Positions 42,673 to 52,238 of a stretch of DNA of 64,000 nt are shown here, piece after piece. This DNA is from Sphingomonas sp. PsM26 (GTDB lineage Bacteria; Pseudomonadota; Alphaproteobacteria; Sphingomonadales; Sphingomonadaceae). How positions within the stretch are numbered: position 1 is the first letter of the stretch; each line of letters begins with the position of its first letter. Position numbers and translations under genes: made by a program. Location: the NCBI GenBank assembly GCA_030433805.1, contig JARUXA010000007.1, positions 1-64,000 of the forward strand, read 5' to 3'. Under the pieces are notes generated by a model that saw only the letters and a program-made list of their open reading frames with translations, was not told the origin of the DNA and did not search any database.

Positions 42673-45600
42673 ATGCAGAACCGAGTTTTGCGCGACTCCT
42701 TGCTCGCGTCCACGATGATCGCCGGTGTGTTCGGCGCGTTCCCCGCGCTCGCGCAGGATGCAGCCGCGCCCGCCGCACCGCAGGAGCAGGCCCCGACCAG
42801 CGCCACCCCGGGTGACGACAGCATCGCCGGCACCACGCCCGCTGCGTCGAACACCCCTGGCGCGGACGCAGGCGACATCGTCGTCACGGGCTCGCGTATC
42901 TCGAACCCGAACCTGACCTCGGCAAGCCCGATCACGGTTGTCAACGCAGCCGAGATCAAGCTCCAGGGCGCGACCCGCATCGAGGACGTGCTCAACAGCC
43001 TGCCGCAGTCGTTTGCGGCGCAGAGCTCGTCGGTGTCGAACGGGTCGAACGGGACCGCCACCGCTAACCTGCGCAACCTCGGTGAGTCGCGTACGCTCGT
43101 CCTCGTCAACGGCCGTCGCCTGATGCCGGGCAACCCCTCGTCGAGCAGCACCGCACCCGCGGCTGGCGATCTCAACGTCATCCCGCAGGCGCTGATCAAG
43201 CGCGTCGACGTCCTCACGGGCGGCGCAGGCTCGGTCTATGGTTCGGACGCGGTTGCCGGCGTCGTCAACTTCGTGCTCGACACCAACTACGAAGGCGTCA
43301 GCCTCGATGCATCGGGCGGCATCTACAACCACGACAACCGCAGCCAGCGGTTCCAGGACATCTCGGCACGGGCAGGCTACCCCGCCCGCGACGGCCAGGC
43401 GTTCGACGGCACGCAGTTCGACGTCAACCTGAAGATGGGTGCCGGCACCAGCGACGGCCGCGGCCATGTCGTCGGCTACATGGGCTATCGCAAGATCGGC
43501 GCGATCCTCCAGGGCGACCGCGACTATTCGTCGTGCGGCTTGAATGCTCCGGCGAGCGGTGCGGAATATGTCTGCGGCGGTTCGGCTACGGCATTCCCGG
43601 CGAACTTCACCACGAGCGACGCCGTCTTCAACGGCGCGGCGACCAATCTTCAGCAGCTCTACACGCTGAACGGCGCGGGCGCTCTCGTCCCCGGCCGGAC
43701 GCTCTACAACGCCAACCCGCTCAACTATTACCAGCGCCCGGACACGCGCTACACGGCCGGCTTCCTCGCGCATTACGACGTGAGCGACAGCTTCAAGCCG
43801 TACGCCGAGTTCATGTTCATGGACGATCGCTCGGTCGCACAGATCGCGCCGTCGGGTGACTTCAGCAACACCACGGTGCTGAACAGCAACAACCCGTTCC
43901 TGTCGCAGGCACAGCGCGATGTCTTCTTCCGCAACACGAACCTCGTTCGGGACGGAAACGGCAACGTCGTCAACCTGACCAACCCGGATGGGTCGCAGTA
44001 CCAGCAGGGCATGGTCCAGATCGGGCGTCGTAACGTCGAGGGCGGCGGTCGTCAGGCCGATCTTCGTCACACCGCATACCGCTTCGTTGCGGGCGCCCGT
44101 GGCGACATCGCCGATGGCGTTTCGTACGACGTCTATGGCCAGTACGGCACGACGATCTTCAACCAGGTCTATCGCAATGAATTCTCGGTCTCGCGCACCA
44201 CGCGCGCGCTCGATGCGATCACCGATACGCGCGCTGGTTCGGCAACCCAGGGGCAGACCGTTTGCCGCTCGGTCGTCGACGGTACCGATCCGAACTGCGT
44301 CCCGCTCAACATCTTCGGTGCGGGCAACATTTCGGCGGGTGCACTGAACTACGTCCAGACCCCGGGCTTCCAGACGGGCACCACCCAGGAAAAGGTCGTT
44401 AGCGGCTCGGTCACGTTCGAAGGCGGCAAGTACGGCTTCCAGTCGCCGTTCTCGACGCAGGGCATCGGCATCAACATCGGCGGCGAGTATCGCGAGGAAT
44501 CGCTGACGCTCGAAGTCGACAACGGCTTCCTCACCGGCGATCTCGCCGGGCAGGGTGGTGCGACGCTGCCGATCGACGGCTCGTTCAACGTCAAGGAAGT
44601 GTTCACCGAAGTCCAGGTTCCGCTGGTCACCGACCGTCGCTTCTTCAAGGAACTGACGATCAACGGCGGCTTCCGCTATTCGGACTACAGCACCTCGGGC
44701 GGCGTTTCGTCGTACAAGGGCGAGATCGTCTGGGCACCGGTTTCGGACATCCGCTTCCGTGGCGGTTACAACCGTGCGGTTCGTGCGCCGAACACGCAGG
44801 AGCTGTTCGCACAGCAGTCGGTTCAGCTCGACGGCGCGACCGATCCGTGCGCGGGTCCGGCCGTCAACGGCCTGGTCAACGGCAACAATGCCGCAGCCTG
44901 CGCCCGTGCGGGCGTTCCGGCCAACCGCTTCGGCCTGATCGCAGCGAACCCGTCGGAGCAGTATAACGGCCTGCTCGGCGGCAACCCGAACCTTCGCCCT
45001 GAAAAGGCGGACACGTTCACGGTTGGCGTCCTGCTCCAGCCGAGCTTCCTGCGCGGCTTCAACCTGTCGGTCGACGCCTTCTCGATCAAGCTGCAGGACC
45101 GGATCGGCGTCATCGGCGCCGACACGATCATCGCGCAGTGCATCGCGACCGCCGACCCCGCGCTGTGCGGTGCCATCAACCGTGACGCCAACGGCACACT
45201 GTTCCAGGGCAACACCGGCTACATCGTCGACACCAACGTCAATGCAGGCTCGCTCAAGACGCGCGGCATCGACGTTGCGGCTGGCTACACGCTGCGCACG
45301 CGTTCGGTCGGGACCTTCGCTTTGTCGTTCAACGGCACCTATGTGGACGAATTCACGTCGAACAAGGTCGGCGCCGAGTTCGATTGCGCAGGCTTCTATG
45401 GCGCACAGTGCGGGTACCCGCAGTCCAAGTGGCGGCATTCGGCACGCGTGACCTACACCTCGCCGCAGGGCATCGGTCTGTCGGCACGCTGGCGCTACCT
45501 GTCGGCGACCAAGTATGAGCGCACGAGCGGCGATGCCGATCTCGCGGGTTCGTTCTCGCCGCTGGACGCACGCATCCCGGTCCAGAGCTACTTCGATCTG

Positions 45601-45789
45601 GCAGCAACGGTTCGCGCAGCGGACAAGTTCACGTTCCGCATCGGTGCCAACAACCTGCTCGACCGCCAGCCGCCGATCCTCAGCCAGGCGGCCTCGCCGA
45701 TTGGCTCGCTCGGCAACGGCAACACCTACCCGGGCATCTTCGATGCCAACGGTCGGTATCTGTTCGTGGGTCTGACGATCGACATGTAA
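42673..45789 (+). CDS. TonB-dependent receptor (type B')
   Basis: 1038 residues. Signal peptide of about 27 residues (ALAQD). Plug: 'IVVTGSRISNPNLTSASPIT', 'RVDVLTGGAGSVYGSDAVAG'. The barrel ends 'YLFVGLTIDM', an unusual C-terminus for a TBDR since the last residue is usually aromatic. It shares the type B plug with the receptor at 34414. Strong terminator downstream. Confidence 0.95.
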   Translation: MQNRVLRDSLLASTMIAGVFGAFPALAQDAAAPAAPQEQAPTSATPGDDSIAGTTPAASNTPGADAGDIVVTGSRISNPNLTSASPITVVNAAEIKLQGATRIEDVLNSLPQSFAAQSSSVSNGSNGTATANLRNLGESRTLVLVNGRRLMPGNPSSSSTAPAAGDLNVIPQALIKRVDVLTGGAGSVYGSDAVAGVVNFVLDTNYEGVSLDASGGIYNHDNRSQRFQDISARAGYPARDGQAFDGTQFDVNLKMGAGTSDGRGHVVGYMGYRKIGAILQGDRDYSSCGLNAPASGAEYVCGGSATAFPANFTTSDAVFNGAATNLQQLYTLNGAGALVPGRTLYNANPLNYYQRPDTRYTAGFLAHYDVSDSFKPYAEFMFMDDRSVAQIAPSGDFSNTTVLNSNNPFLSQAQRDVFFRNTNLVRDGNGNVVNLTNPDGSQYQQGMVQIGRRNVEGGGRQADLRHTAYRFVAGARGDIADGVSYDVYGQYGTTIFNQVYRNEFSVSRTTRALDAITDTRAGSATQGQTVCRSVVDGTDPNCVPLNIFGAGNISAGALNYVQTPGFQTGTTQEKVVSGSVTFEGGKYGFQSPFSTQGIGINIGGEYREESLTLEVDNGFLTGDLAGQGGATLPIDGSFNVKEVFTEVQVPLVTDRRFFKELTINGGFRYSDYSTSGGVSSYKGEIVWAPVSDIRFRGGYNRAVRAPNTQELFAQQSVQLDGATDPCAGPAVNGLVNGNNAAACARAGVPANRFGLIAANPSEQYNGLLGGNPNLRPEKADTFTVGVLLQPSFLRGFNLSVDAFSIKLQDRIGVIGADTIIAQCIATADPALCGAINRDANGTLFQGNTGYIVDTNVNAGSLKTRGIDVAAGYTLRTRSVGTFALSFNGTYVDEFTSNKVGAEFDCAGFYGAQCGYPQSKWRHSARVTYTSPQGIGLSARWRYLSATKYERTSGDADLAGSFSPLDARIPVQSYFDLAATVRAADKFTFRIGANNLLDRQPPILSQAASPIGSLGNGNTYPGIFDANGRYLFVGLTIDM

Positions 45790-45815
45790 AATACGGCTTC
45801 TTAATCGAAGCATCT

Positions 45816-45854
45816 GGGGGCGGTGGATCATGCGATCCACCGCCCCCTTTTTTT
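45816..45854 (+). terminator. Rho-independent terminator after TBDR 3
   Basis: 14-bp perfect stem GGGGGCGGTGGATC / GATCCACCGCCCCC, loop ATGC, then TTTTTTT. Confidence 0.95.
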
Positions 45855-46242
45855 GTGCCTCGGCTTGCAGGAATACTGCGCGCCACTTCAAATAACCAAA
45901 TCTATACTTCGGGCACATCAAGTATAAGATAAGAAAACTCTGGTTAAGTCCGGATCGGACCAAAGCAATATGGCGCTAATGTTGCTTCCGGGCAAAGGTC
46001 AGTAGCAAAGGGTAACACAGCGTTACGACGCTGATACTTGGCCGATCCGGCCCCAAGCACGTGTGGTGTTGCAATTTTGCTACGGCGTTTCTCAAATCCA
46101 ACACGGCGTTGCTGCGTCGCGCTTTACAGACACGGTCGGCACGTGATCTTTGGCGCCATCAAGCGGAGACGTCCGCTGGTTTGCTCATCATCACCCAACT
46201 CCGGCACCCCGTTTCGGGTGCGCGTTTTGTAAGGAACCAGTC
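45855..46242 (+). promoter_or_regulatory. Leader region of TBDR 4
   Basis: Gene-free stretch of about 390 bp, AT-richer than its surroundings near 45890-45950. It holds a small dyad GGCCGATCCGGCC (46041-46053), the TGTTGCA-type dyad at 46067, 'CTTTACAG' at 46122 and AAGGAA (46231-46236) as ribosome site for the GTG start at 46243. Confidence 0.5.
46067..46084. promoter_or_regulatory. Dyad TGTTGCA-N4-TGCTACG upstream of TBDR 4
   Basis: TGTTGCA (46067-46073), ATTT, TGCTACG (46078-46084). 176 bp before the GTG start. Nearly identical to the TBDR 2 site. Confidence 0.6.
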
Positions 46243-49188
46243 GTGCCCCGGAATTCCTCCCTCATCTCGAAGCCTTGGCTCCTGACGACGTCGGCAGCCC
46301 TCTCGCTCGTCGCACTGCCCGCATTCGCACAGGACCAGACCGCTCCGGCAGCTCCTGTCGATGCGCCCGCTGCCGCCCCCGTCCCGCAGACCGCCGAACA
46401 AGGCCAGGACATCGTCGTCACCGGCTCGCTGTTCCGCGCGACCGTCACCCCGTCGCCGGTGACGACGCTGTCGACCGAATCGCTCGACCGCCGCGGTATT
46501 CCGACGGTGCAGGAAGGCATCCAGCGGCTTTCGTCGAACAACGGCGCGGCACTGACCAACTCGTTTAGCGCGAACGGCGCGTTCGCGGGTGGTGCCTCGG
46601 CGGTGTCGCTGCGCGGCCTGTCGAGCAGCTCGACCCTCGTCCTGATCGACGGCCTGCGCGCGGCCTATTACCCGCTCGCCGATGACGCGACGCGCAACTT
46701 CGTCGATCTCAACACCATTCCCGATGACGTCGTCGACCGGATCGAAGTCCTCAAGGACGGCGCATCGTCGAGCTACGGCGCGGACGCGATCGGTGGCGTG
46801 GTCAACATCATCACCAAGCGCAGCATCCAGGGCGTTTCGGGTCGCGCCGAAGCCGGCATCTCCGAGGGCGGTATCGCACCGAGCCAGCGTCTGACGCTGA
46901 CCGCGGGTACCGGCAGCTTGGATGAGAAGGGCTATAACGCCTATATCAGCGGCTTCTATTATCGCTCGGGCGGCGTCACCAACAACGACTTGCCCGCGCC
47001 GTACAATTCGTCGGACCAGAGCGGGATCGGCGGACCCAACAACATCCTCAGCGGCGACAATTTCGGCGCGACCAATGCGGGTGCCAACATCTACGCGCGG
47101 CCGACCGGCGGCACGCAATATTCGCTGCTCAACGGCGGGTGTGTCAACGGCCAGCCGACGACGAACACCGCAGGCGGCGTCGTCCCGTCGGTCGTCTGCT
47201 CGCAGGATTCGGTCAACCGCTACGGCGTCGTTGCTCCCACGATCGAGCGGTTCGGCGGCACCGCCAAGTTCACCGCGAAGATCGGTGACAGCTCGGAAGC
47301 CTATGCGCAGTTCAACTTCCTCCAGACGCGCAGCAGCTACACCGGCGATCCCTCGGGGATCTACGCGAACGCCCCGGCGGGCATCTACTTCCAGCCGTAT
47401 TCGACGCGGTCGAATGCCGCGTCCTACGCGCCCGGTTCGGGGGCGTTGACGCTCCCGGTCTATGTCTGCGCCGCGCGCGCGAACTGCAACGCGACCAACG
47501 GGACGCTCAACCCCAACAACCCGTATGCCGCAGCAGGCCAGACCGCGCAGATCGTCGGCACGTTGCCCAATTCGGTCACGCGCGACGAAACCCGCTACCG
47601 CGTCTATCGTGCGGCCGCCGGGATCAACGGTACCTTCCTCGGTGACTGGGATTACCGCGTCGACCTGACCGCGATGCATACCGATCTGCGTCGCCAGCAG
47701 AACGGCTATGTCTACATCCAGCATCTGCTCGATGTGATCGCGGACGGTTCGTACAATTTCGTCAATCCGTCGGCGACCAGTGCGGCGACGATGAACTATC
47801 TGACGCCCGAGAACATCACGGACTCGAGCTCGGATCTGTACCAGGCACAGGCGACCGTCAGCAAATCGCTGTTCCAGCTGCCGGGCGGCCCGCTTCAGCT
47901 CGGTGCGGGTGCATCGGTCTATTATGAAGGGATCGACTCGCCGAGCGCGAATTCGGACATCAATGGCGCGACGCAGCGGTACTTCACGATCAACGCCTTC
48001 GGCACCAGCGGGCACCGTACCGTTACCTCGGCGTTCGGCGAATTGAATGCGCCGATCATCGACCAGCTGTCTGTCAATGCGTCGGGCCGCTACGATCATT
48101 ATTCGACCGGGCAGGGCGCGTTCTCGCCCAAGGTCGGCGCGAAGTTCTCGCCGATCAAGGAACTGACGATCCGCGGCACCTGGTCGCGCGGCTATCGCAT
48201 CCCGAGCTTTGCGGAAGCCAATGCGTTGCCGACGACGGGCTATGTCACCAACTCCGCCGGCCTGTTCAACGATACGTATCTTGCGCAATATGGCTGCTCG
48301 GTCGCAACGTTCAGCACCGCTTGCCCGACGTACCTGCGCTCGGGAAGCTACGGCGCGACGACGCTCGCTTCGCCCAACCTCAAGCCTGAGCGGTCGCGCA
48401 GCTTCACCGGTGGTGTGGTGTTCGAACCGATCCGCAACGTCGCGTTCACGGTCGATTACTTCAACATCAAGAAGACCAATGCGATCACCTCGCTGACGTC
48501 GGGCGACGCGCTCAACGCCTATTATTCGGGCGCGGCGATCCCCAACGGCTTCACAATCACCCCGGACGCCCCCGACGCCGCCTTCCCGAATGCGACGCCG
48601 CGCGTGCTGTATGTCGCCTCGGCACTGGTCAATGCGAACACGATCCAGTCGTCGGGCATCGACTTCGGCATCAACAGCCGGGTCAACATTGCCGGCGTGA
48701 CGTGGACCAGCAACCTCGACGCGACGTTGCAGCTCGAACTCAGCACGAGCTTCCCGGACGGCCACAAGGAGACGTATGTCGACACGCTCGGCAACTTCAA
48801 CCTGACCGCCGGGTCGGGCACCTACCGCTGGCGCGGCAACTGGCAGAACACCTTCCAGAAGGGGCCAATGTCGCTGACGGGGACGGTCAATTACGTCTCG
48901 GGCTACGATCTGTCGGCCGAGGACCAGGGCACGGGCTACCGCGATTGCGGCTTGGCACCGTCGCCGGCGTACACCGGTTGCCGCGTGAAGAGCTACATCA
49001 CGTTCGATCTCAACACGAGCGTGCGGGTTACCGACGGGCTGACCTTCTACGTCAATGCGATCAACCTGTTCGATCGCCTGCCGCCGATCGATCCGGTCAC
49101 CTATGGCGCGTATCTCTACAACCCGGTCCAGACCGGCGAGGGCATCTACGGCCGTCGCTTCCTAGCAGGCGCGAAGTTCAAGCTGTAA
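46243..49188 (+). CDS. TonB-dependent receptor (type A')
   Basis: 981 residues from GTG 46243, chosen for the AAGGAA six nt upstream and because the product then starts with a signal peptide (VPRNSSLISKPWLLTTSAAL...AFAQD); the open frame continues to 46150. Plug: 'QDIVVTGSLFRATVTPSP', 'VSLRGLSSSSTLVLIDGLR', 'EVLKDGASSSYGADAIGG'. It ends 'AGAKFKL'. Paralog of the receptor at 31057. Confidence 0.95.
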   Translation: MPRNSSLISKPWLLTTSAALSLVALPAFAQDQTAPAAPVDAPAAAPVPQTAEQGQDIVVTGSLFRATVTPSPVTTLSTESLDRRGIPTVQEGIQRLSSNNGAALTNSFSANGAFAGGASAVSLRGLSSSSTLVLIDGLRAAYYPLADDATRNFVDLNTIPDDVVDRIEVLKDGASSSYGADAIGGVVNIITKRSIQGVSGRAEAGISEGGIAPSQRLTLTAGTGSLDEKGYNAYISGFYYRSGGVTNNDLPAPYNSSDQSGIGGPNNILSGDNFGATNAGANIYARPTGGTQYSLLNGGCVNGQPTTNTAGGVVPSVVCSQDSVNRYGVVAPTIERFGGTAKFTAKIGDSSEAYAQFNFLQTRSSYTGDPSGIYANAPAGIYFQPYSTRSNAASYAPGSGALTLPVYVCAARANCNATNGTLNPNNPYAAAGQTAQIVGTLPNSVTRDETRYRVYRAAAGINGTFLGDWDYRVDLTAMHTDLRRQQNGYVYIQHLLDVIADGSYNFVNPSATSAATMNYLTPENITDSSSDLYQAQATVSKSLFQLPGGPLQLGAGASVYYEGIDSPSANSDINGATQRYFTINAFGTSGHRTVTSAFGELNAPIIDQLSVNASGRYDHYSTGQGAFSPKVGAKFSPIKELTIRGTWSRGYRIPSFAEANALPTTGYVTNSAGLFNDTYLAQYGCSVATFSTACPTYLRSGSYGATTLASPNLKPERSRSFTGGVVFEPIRNVAFTVDYFNIKKTNAITSLTSGDALNAYYSGAAIPNGFTITPDAPDAAFPNATPRVLYVASALVNANTIQSSGIDFGINSRVNIAGVTWTSNLDATLQLELSTSFPDGHKETYVDTLGNFNLTAGSGTYRWRGNWQNTFQKGPMSLTGTVNYVSGYDLSAEDQGTGYRDCGLAPSPAYTGCRVKSYITFDLNTSVRVTDGLTFYVNAINLFDRLPPIDPVTYGAYLYNPVQTGEGIYGRRFLAGAKFKL

Positions 49189-49202
49189 GGCTGGGGTATC
49201 GG

Positions 49203-49242
49203 AAAGGGGGCGGTTCCTGGACAGGAACCGCCCCCTTTTTTT
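49203..49242 (+). terminator. Rho-independent terminator after TBDR 4
   Basis: AAAGGGGGCGGTTCCTG / CAGGAACCGCCCCCTTT with a short loop, then T-run. It is similar to the terminator after TBDR 3 in its GGGGGCGG base. Confidence 0.93.
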
Positions 49243-49308
49243 GTCTTCTTCCCATCCCTGGAAAGGTTGGGAGAGTATGAGGCTGGCGCAGCGTTCGACA
49301 ACGGGCCA

Positions 49309-49454
49309 ACCCACCCCCAACCCCTCCCTTCCAGGGAGGGGAGCCCGTTGCGCTACGCGTCAGCACTGGCGCGCACCCTCACGGTATTGGTGGACTAAGC
49401 CAACGGGTGCCGCAGCCTCCTCCCCTCCCTGAAAGGGAGGGGCCGGGGGTGGGT
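49309..49454. repeat. Inverted repeat ACCCACCCCCAACCCCTCCC type
   Basis: 35-bp arms (49309-49343 and 49420-49454). The left arm begins ACCCACCCCCAACCCCTCCC and the right ends GGGCCGGGGGTGGGT. Each arm has an internal small hairpin. The same element is found at 59643-59746. It lies in the gap before the clpB stop. Confidence 0.85.
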
Positions 49455-49513
49455 CGGTATGGGGTGGGGGCAGCGTCCAACACCAAGCCGCCCCCTCAGG
49501 CAGGGGGAGCCAA

Positions 49514-52093
49514 TCACTCCACCGCCAGCTCCAGCTTCCCGTCGCCCTCTTCGACCCGCACCGTCGCGCCATCCTTGACGCTCCCGCGCAGGATGAGGTC
49601 GGCGAGCGGATCCTGCAGATAGCGTTGCACCGCACGCTTCAGCGGCCGCGCGCCGTACACCGGATCATAACCGACCCGCCCGAGCCACAGCCGCGCCGCA
49701 TCGGTCAGGTCGAGCGTCACCTTGCGTTCGCCGAGCAACGTCGCGATCCGCTTGACCTGGATGTCGACGATCGGCGCCATTTCCGCCTGGCCAAGCCGGT
49801 GGAACAGCACGATCTCGTCGAGCCGGTTGAGGAACTCGGGCCGGAAATGCCCGCGGACGATCTCCATCACCTGCGGCTCGACGCTCGCGACATCCTCGCC
49901 TTCGCCCAACGTCGTCAGCACCTGGCTGCCGAGGTTGGAGGTCAGCACGATGATCGTGTTGGTGAAGTCGACCGTGCGGCCCTGGCCGTCGGTCAGCCGC
50001 CCGTCGTCGAGCACTTGCAGCAGGATGTTGAAGACGTCGCCATGCGCCTTCTCGACCTCGTCAAACAGCACGACCTGATACGGCCGCCGCCGCACCGCCT
50101 CGGTCAGCACGCCGCCTTCCTCGTAACCGACGTAGCCCGGAGGCGCGCCGATCAGCCGTGCGACCGCATGCTTTTCCATGAACTCGCTCATGTCGATGCG
50201 GACCATCGCGGTTGGATCATCGAACAGGAATTCCGCGAGTGCCTTGGTCAGCTCGGTCTTGCCGACGCCGGTTGGCCCGAGGAACAGGAACGAGCCGAGT
50301 GGCCGGTTCGGGTCCTGTAGGCCCGCACGCGCACGCCGCACCGCGGTCGACACGGCGCGGATCGCGTTCTGCTGGCCGATGACGCGCTTGCCGATCGTCG
50401 CTTCCATTGCGAGCAGCTTGTCGCGCTCGCCTTCGAGCATCCGCTCGACCGGAATCCCGGTCCAGCGCGCGACGACGCCCGCGATATCCTCGCCCGTCAC
50501 TTCCTCGCGCAGCATCGCGCCCTTGGTCGCACCCGCCGCGGCATCTAACTGGCGCTGAAGGTCGGGGATGCGCCCGTAGGACAGCTCGCCCGCCTTCGCC
50601 AGATCACCGGCACGCTGCGCCTGCTCGAGTTCGAGCCGCGCGGCATCGATCTGCTCCTTGAGCTTTGCCTCGGCGGAGATCTTGTCCTTCTCGCCCTGCC
50701 AGCGCGTCGTCAGCTCGCTCGACTGCTGCTCGAGATTGGCGAGTTCGCCGTCGAGCTTGACCAGCCGGTCCTGTGACGCCGCGTCGCTCTCGCGCTTCAA
50801 CGCCTCACGCTCGATCTTGAGCTGGATGATCCGCCGGTCGAGGATCTCGATTTCCTCGGGCTTGCTCTCGACCTCCATGCGGATGCGCGACGCGGCCTCG
50901 TCCATCAGGTCGATCGCCTTGTCGGGGAGGAAGCGGTCGGTGATGTAGCGGTTCGACAAGGTCGCCGCCGCGACGATTGCCGCATCGGTGATCCGCACGC
51001 CGTGGTGGAGCTCGTACTTCTCCTTCAGTCCGCGCAGAATCGAGATCGTGTCGGGCACCGTCGGCTCCCCCACGAACACTGGCTGGAAGCGGCGCTGGAG
51101 CGCTGCGTCCTTCTCGACATATTTGCGATATTCATCGAGCGTGGTCGCGCCGACGCAATGCAACTCGCCGCGCGCGAGCGCCGGTTTCAGCAGGTTTCCC
51201 GCATCCATCGCGCCCTCGGATTTCCCCGCGCCGATCAGCTGGTGCATCTCGTCGATGAACAGGACGATGTCGCCCTCGGCGGCTTTCACTTCGTCGAGCA
51301 CGCCCTTCAACCGCTCCTCGAACTCGCCGCGATATTTCGCGCCCGCGATCAGCGAGCCCATGTCGAGCGACATCAGCTTGCGGTCCTTGAGCGTGTCGGG
51401 GACGTCGCCATTCGCGATCCGCAGCGCGAGCCCCTCGGCAATCGCGGTCTTGCCGACGCCGGGTTCGCCGATCAGTACCGGGTTGTTCTTGGTGCGGCGC
51501 GCAAGGATCTGGATCGTGCGGCGGATTTCCTCGTCGCGTCCGATCACGGGGTCGAGCTTGCCGTCACGCGCCGCCTGCGTCAGATCGCGCGCGAACTTCT
51601 TCAAGGCGTCAAACTTGTCCTCGGCCCCCGCGCTGTCGGCGACGCGGCCGTTGCGCACCTTCTCGATCGCGGCATTGAGCGCCTCAGGCGCGACGCCCGC
51701 GGTCTTGAGCGCCTTGCTCGCTGCCGTATTGAGCGACAAAGCGAGCGCGACGAGCAGCCGCTCGACCGTGACGAAGCTGTCGCCCGATTTGGTCGCGATC
51801 TGCTCGGCCTGATCGAGCACGCGCACCGCGTCATTGTCGAGCCCGGGCGTCTGTTGTGCGCCGCTCCCCGATACCGCCGGGATCTTCGCCAGCAACAGAT
51901 CGGTCTCGGTCGCCGCGCGCTTCGGATCGCCGCCCGCCGCGCTGATCAGCCCGGACGCCATGCCCTGCTCATCCTCAAGCAGCGCTTTCAGGATATGCTC
52001 GGGCGCGATCCGCTGATGGCTCATGCGGATCGCGACGGTCTGGGCCGATTGCAGGAAACCCTTGGCGCGATCGGTAAATTTCTCGATGTTCAT
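49514..52093 (-). CDS. clpB: ATP-dependent disaggregase ClpB
   Basis: 859 residues. Clp N domain (1-145), AAA1 with 'GEPGVGKT' near residue 204, a coiled-coil middle domain (about 405-525), AAA2 with 'GPTGVGKT' near 605, and the C-terminal D2-small domain. It works with DnaK to dissolve aggregates. A sigma-32-like promoter (52123-52150) precedes it. Confidence 0.98.
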   Translation of the reverse strand: MNIEKFTDRAKGFLQSAQTVAIRMSHQRIAPEHILKALLEDEQGMASGLISAAGGDPKRAATETDLLLAKIPAVSGSGAQQTPGLDNDAVRVLDQAEQIATKSGDSFVTVERLLVALALSLNTAASKALKTAGVAPEALNAAIEKVRNGRVADSAGAEDKFDALKKFARDLTQAARDGKLDPVIGRDEEIRRTIQILARRTKNNPVLIGEPGVGKTAIAEGLALRIANGDVPDTLKDRKLMSLDMGSLIAGAKYRGEFEERLKGVLDEVKAAEGDIVLFIDEMHQLIGAGKSEGAMDAGNLLKPALARGELHCVGATTLDEYRKYVEKDAALQRRFQPVFVGEPTVPDTISILRGLKEKYELHHGVRITDAAIVAAATLSNRYITDRFLPDKAIDLMDEAASRIRMEVESKPEEIEILDRRIIQLKIEREALKRESDAASQDRLVKLDGELANLEQQSSELTTRWQGEKDKISAEAKLKEQIDAARLELEQAQRAGDLAKAGELSYGRIPDLQRQLDAAAGATKGAMLREEVTGEDIAGVVARWTGIPVERMLEGERDKLLAMEATIGKRVIGQQNAIRAVSTAVRRARAGLQDPNRPLGSFLFLGPTGVGKTELTKALAEFLFDDPTAMVRIDMSEFMEKHAVARLIGAPPGYVGYEEGGVLTEAVRRRPYQVVLFDEVEKAHGDVFNILLQVLDDGRLTDGQGRTVDFTNTIIVLTSNLGSQVLTTLGEGEDVASVEPQVMEIVRGHFRPEFLNRLDEIVLFHRLGQAEMAPIVDIQVKRIATLLGERKVTLDLTDAARLWLGRVGYDPVYGARPLKRAVQRYLQDPLADLILRGSVKDGATVRVEEGDGKLELAVE

Positions 52094-52122
52094 TCACCAC
52101 CCTCACAGTTGCTTTCGCGCCG

Positions 52123-52150
52123 ATATGGTGTTGCAAATATACAACACAAG
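52123..52150 (-). promoter_or_regulatory. Sigma-32-like heat-shock promoter of clpB
   Basis: Minus-strand CTTGTG (52150-52145), 14-nt spacer, CACCATAT (52130-52123), against consensus CTTGAA-N11-16-CCCATNT. About 22-30 bp before the ATG. Confidence 0.65.
52129..52146. promoter_or_regulatory. Dyad TGTTGCA-N4-TACAACA in the clpB / acylase gap
   Basis: TGTTGCA (52129-52135), AATA, TACAACA (52140-52146). It has the same arm sequence and N4 spacing as the TBDR sites. It overlaps the clpB promoter and lies 93 bp before the penicillin-acylase ATG, so it could control either gene. The overlap means chance similarity cannot be excluded. Confidence 0.4.
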
Positions 52151-52238
52151 TCGTGAGACTACGGATTGCGTGACAAATCCGCTCCGTAGGCCAAGATAGC
52201 GTTGGAGCTGGCCAAGACCAGAGCCACAGGGGGAATGG

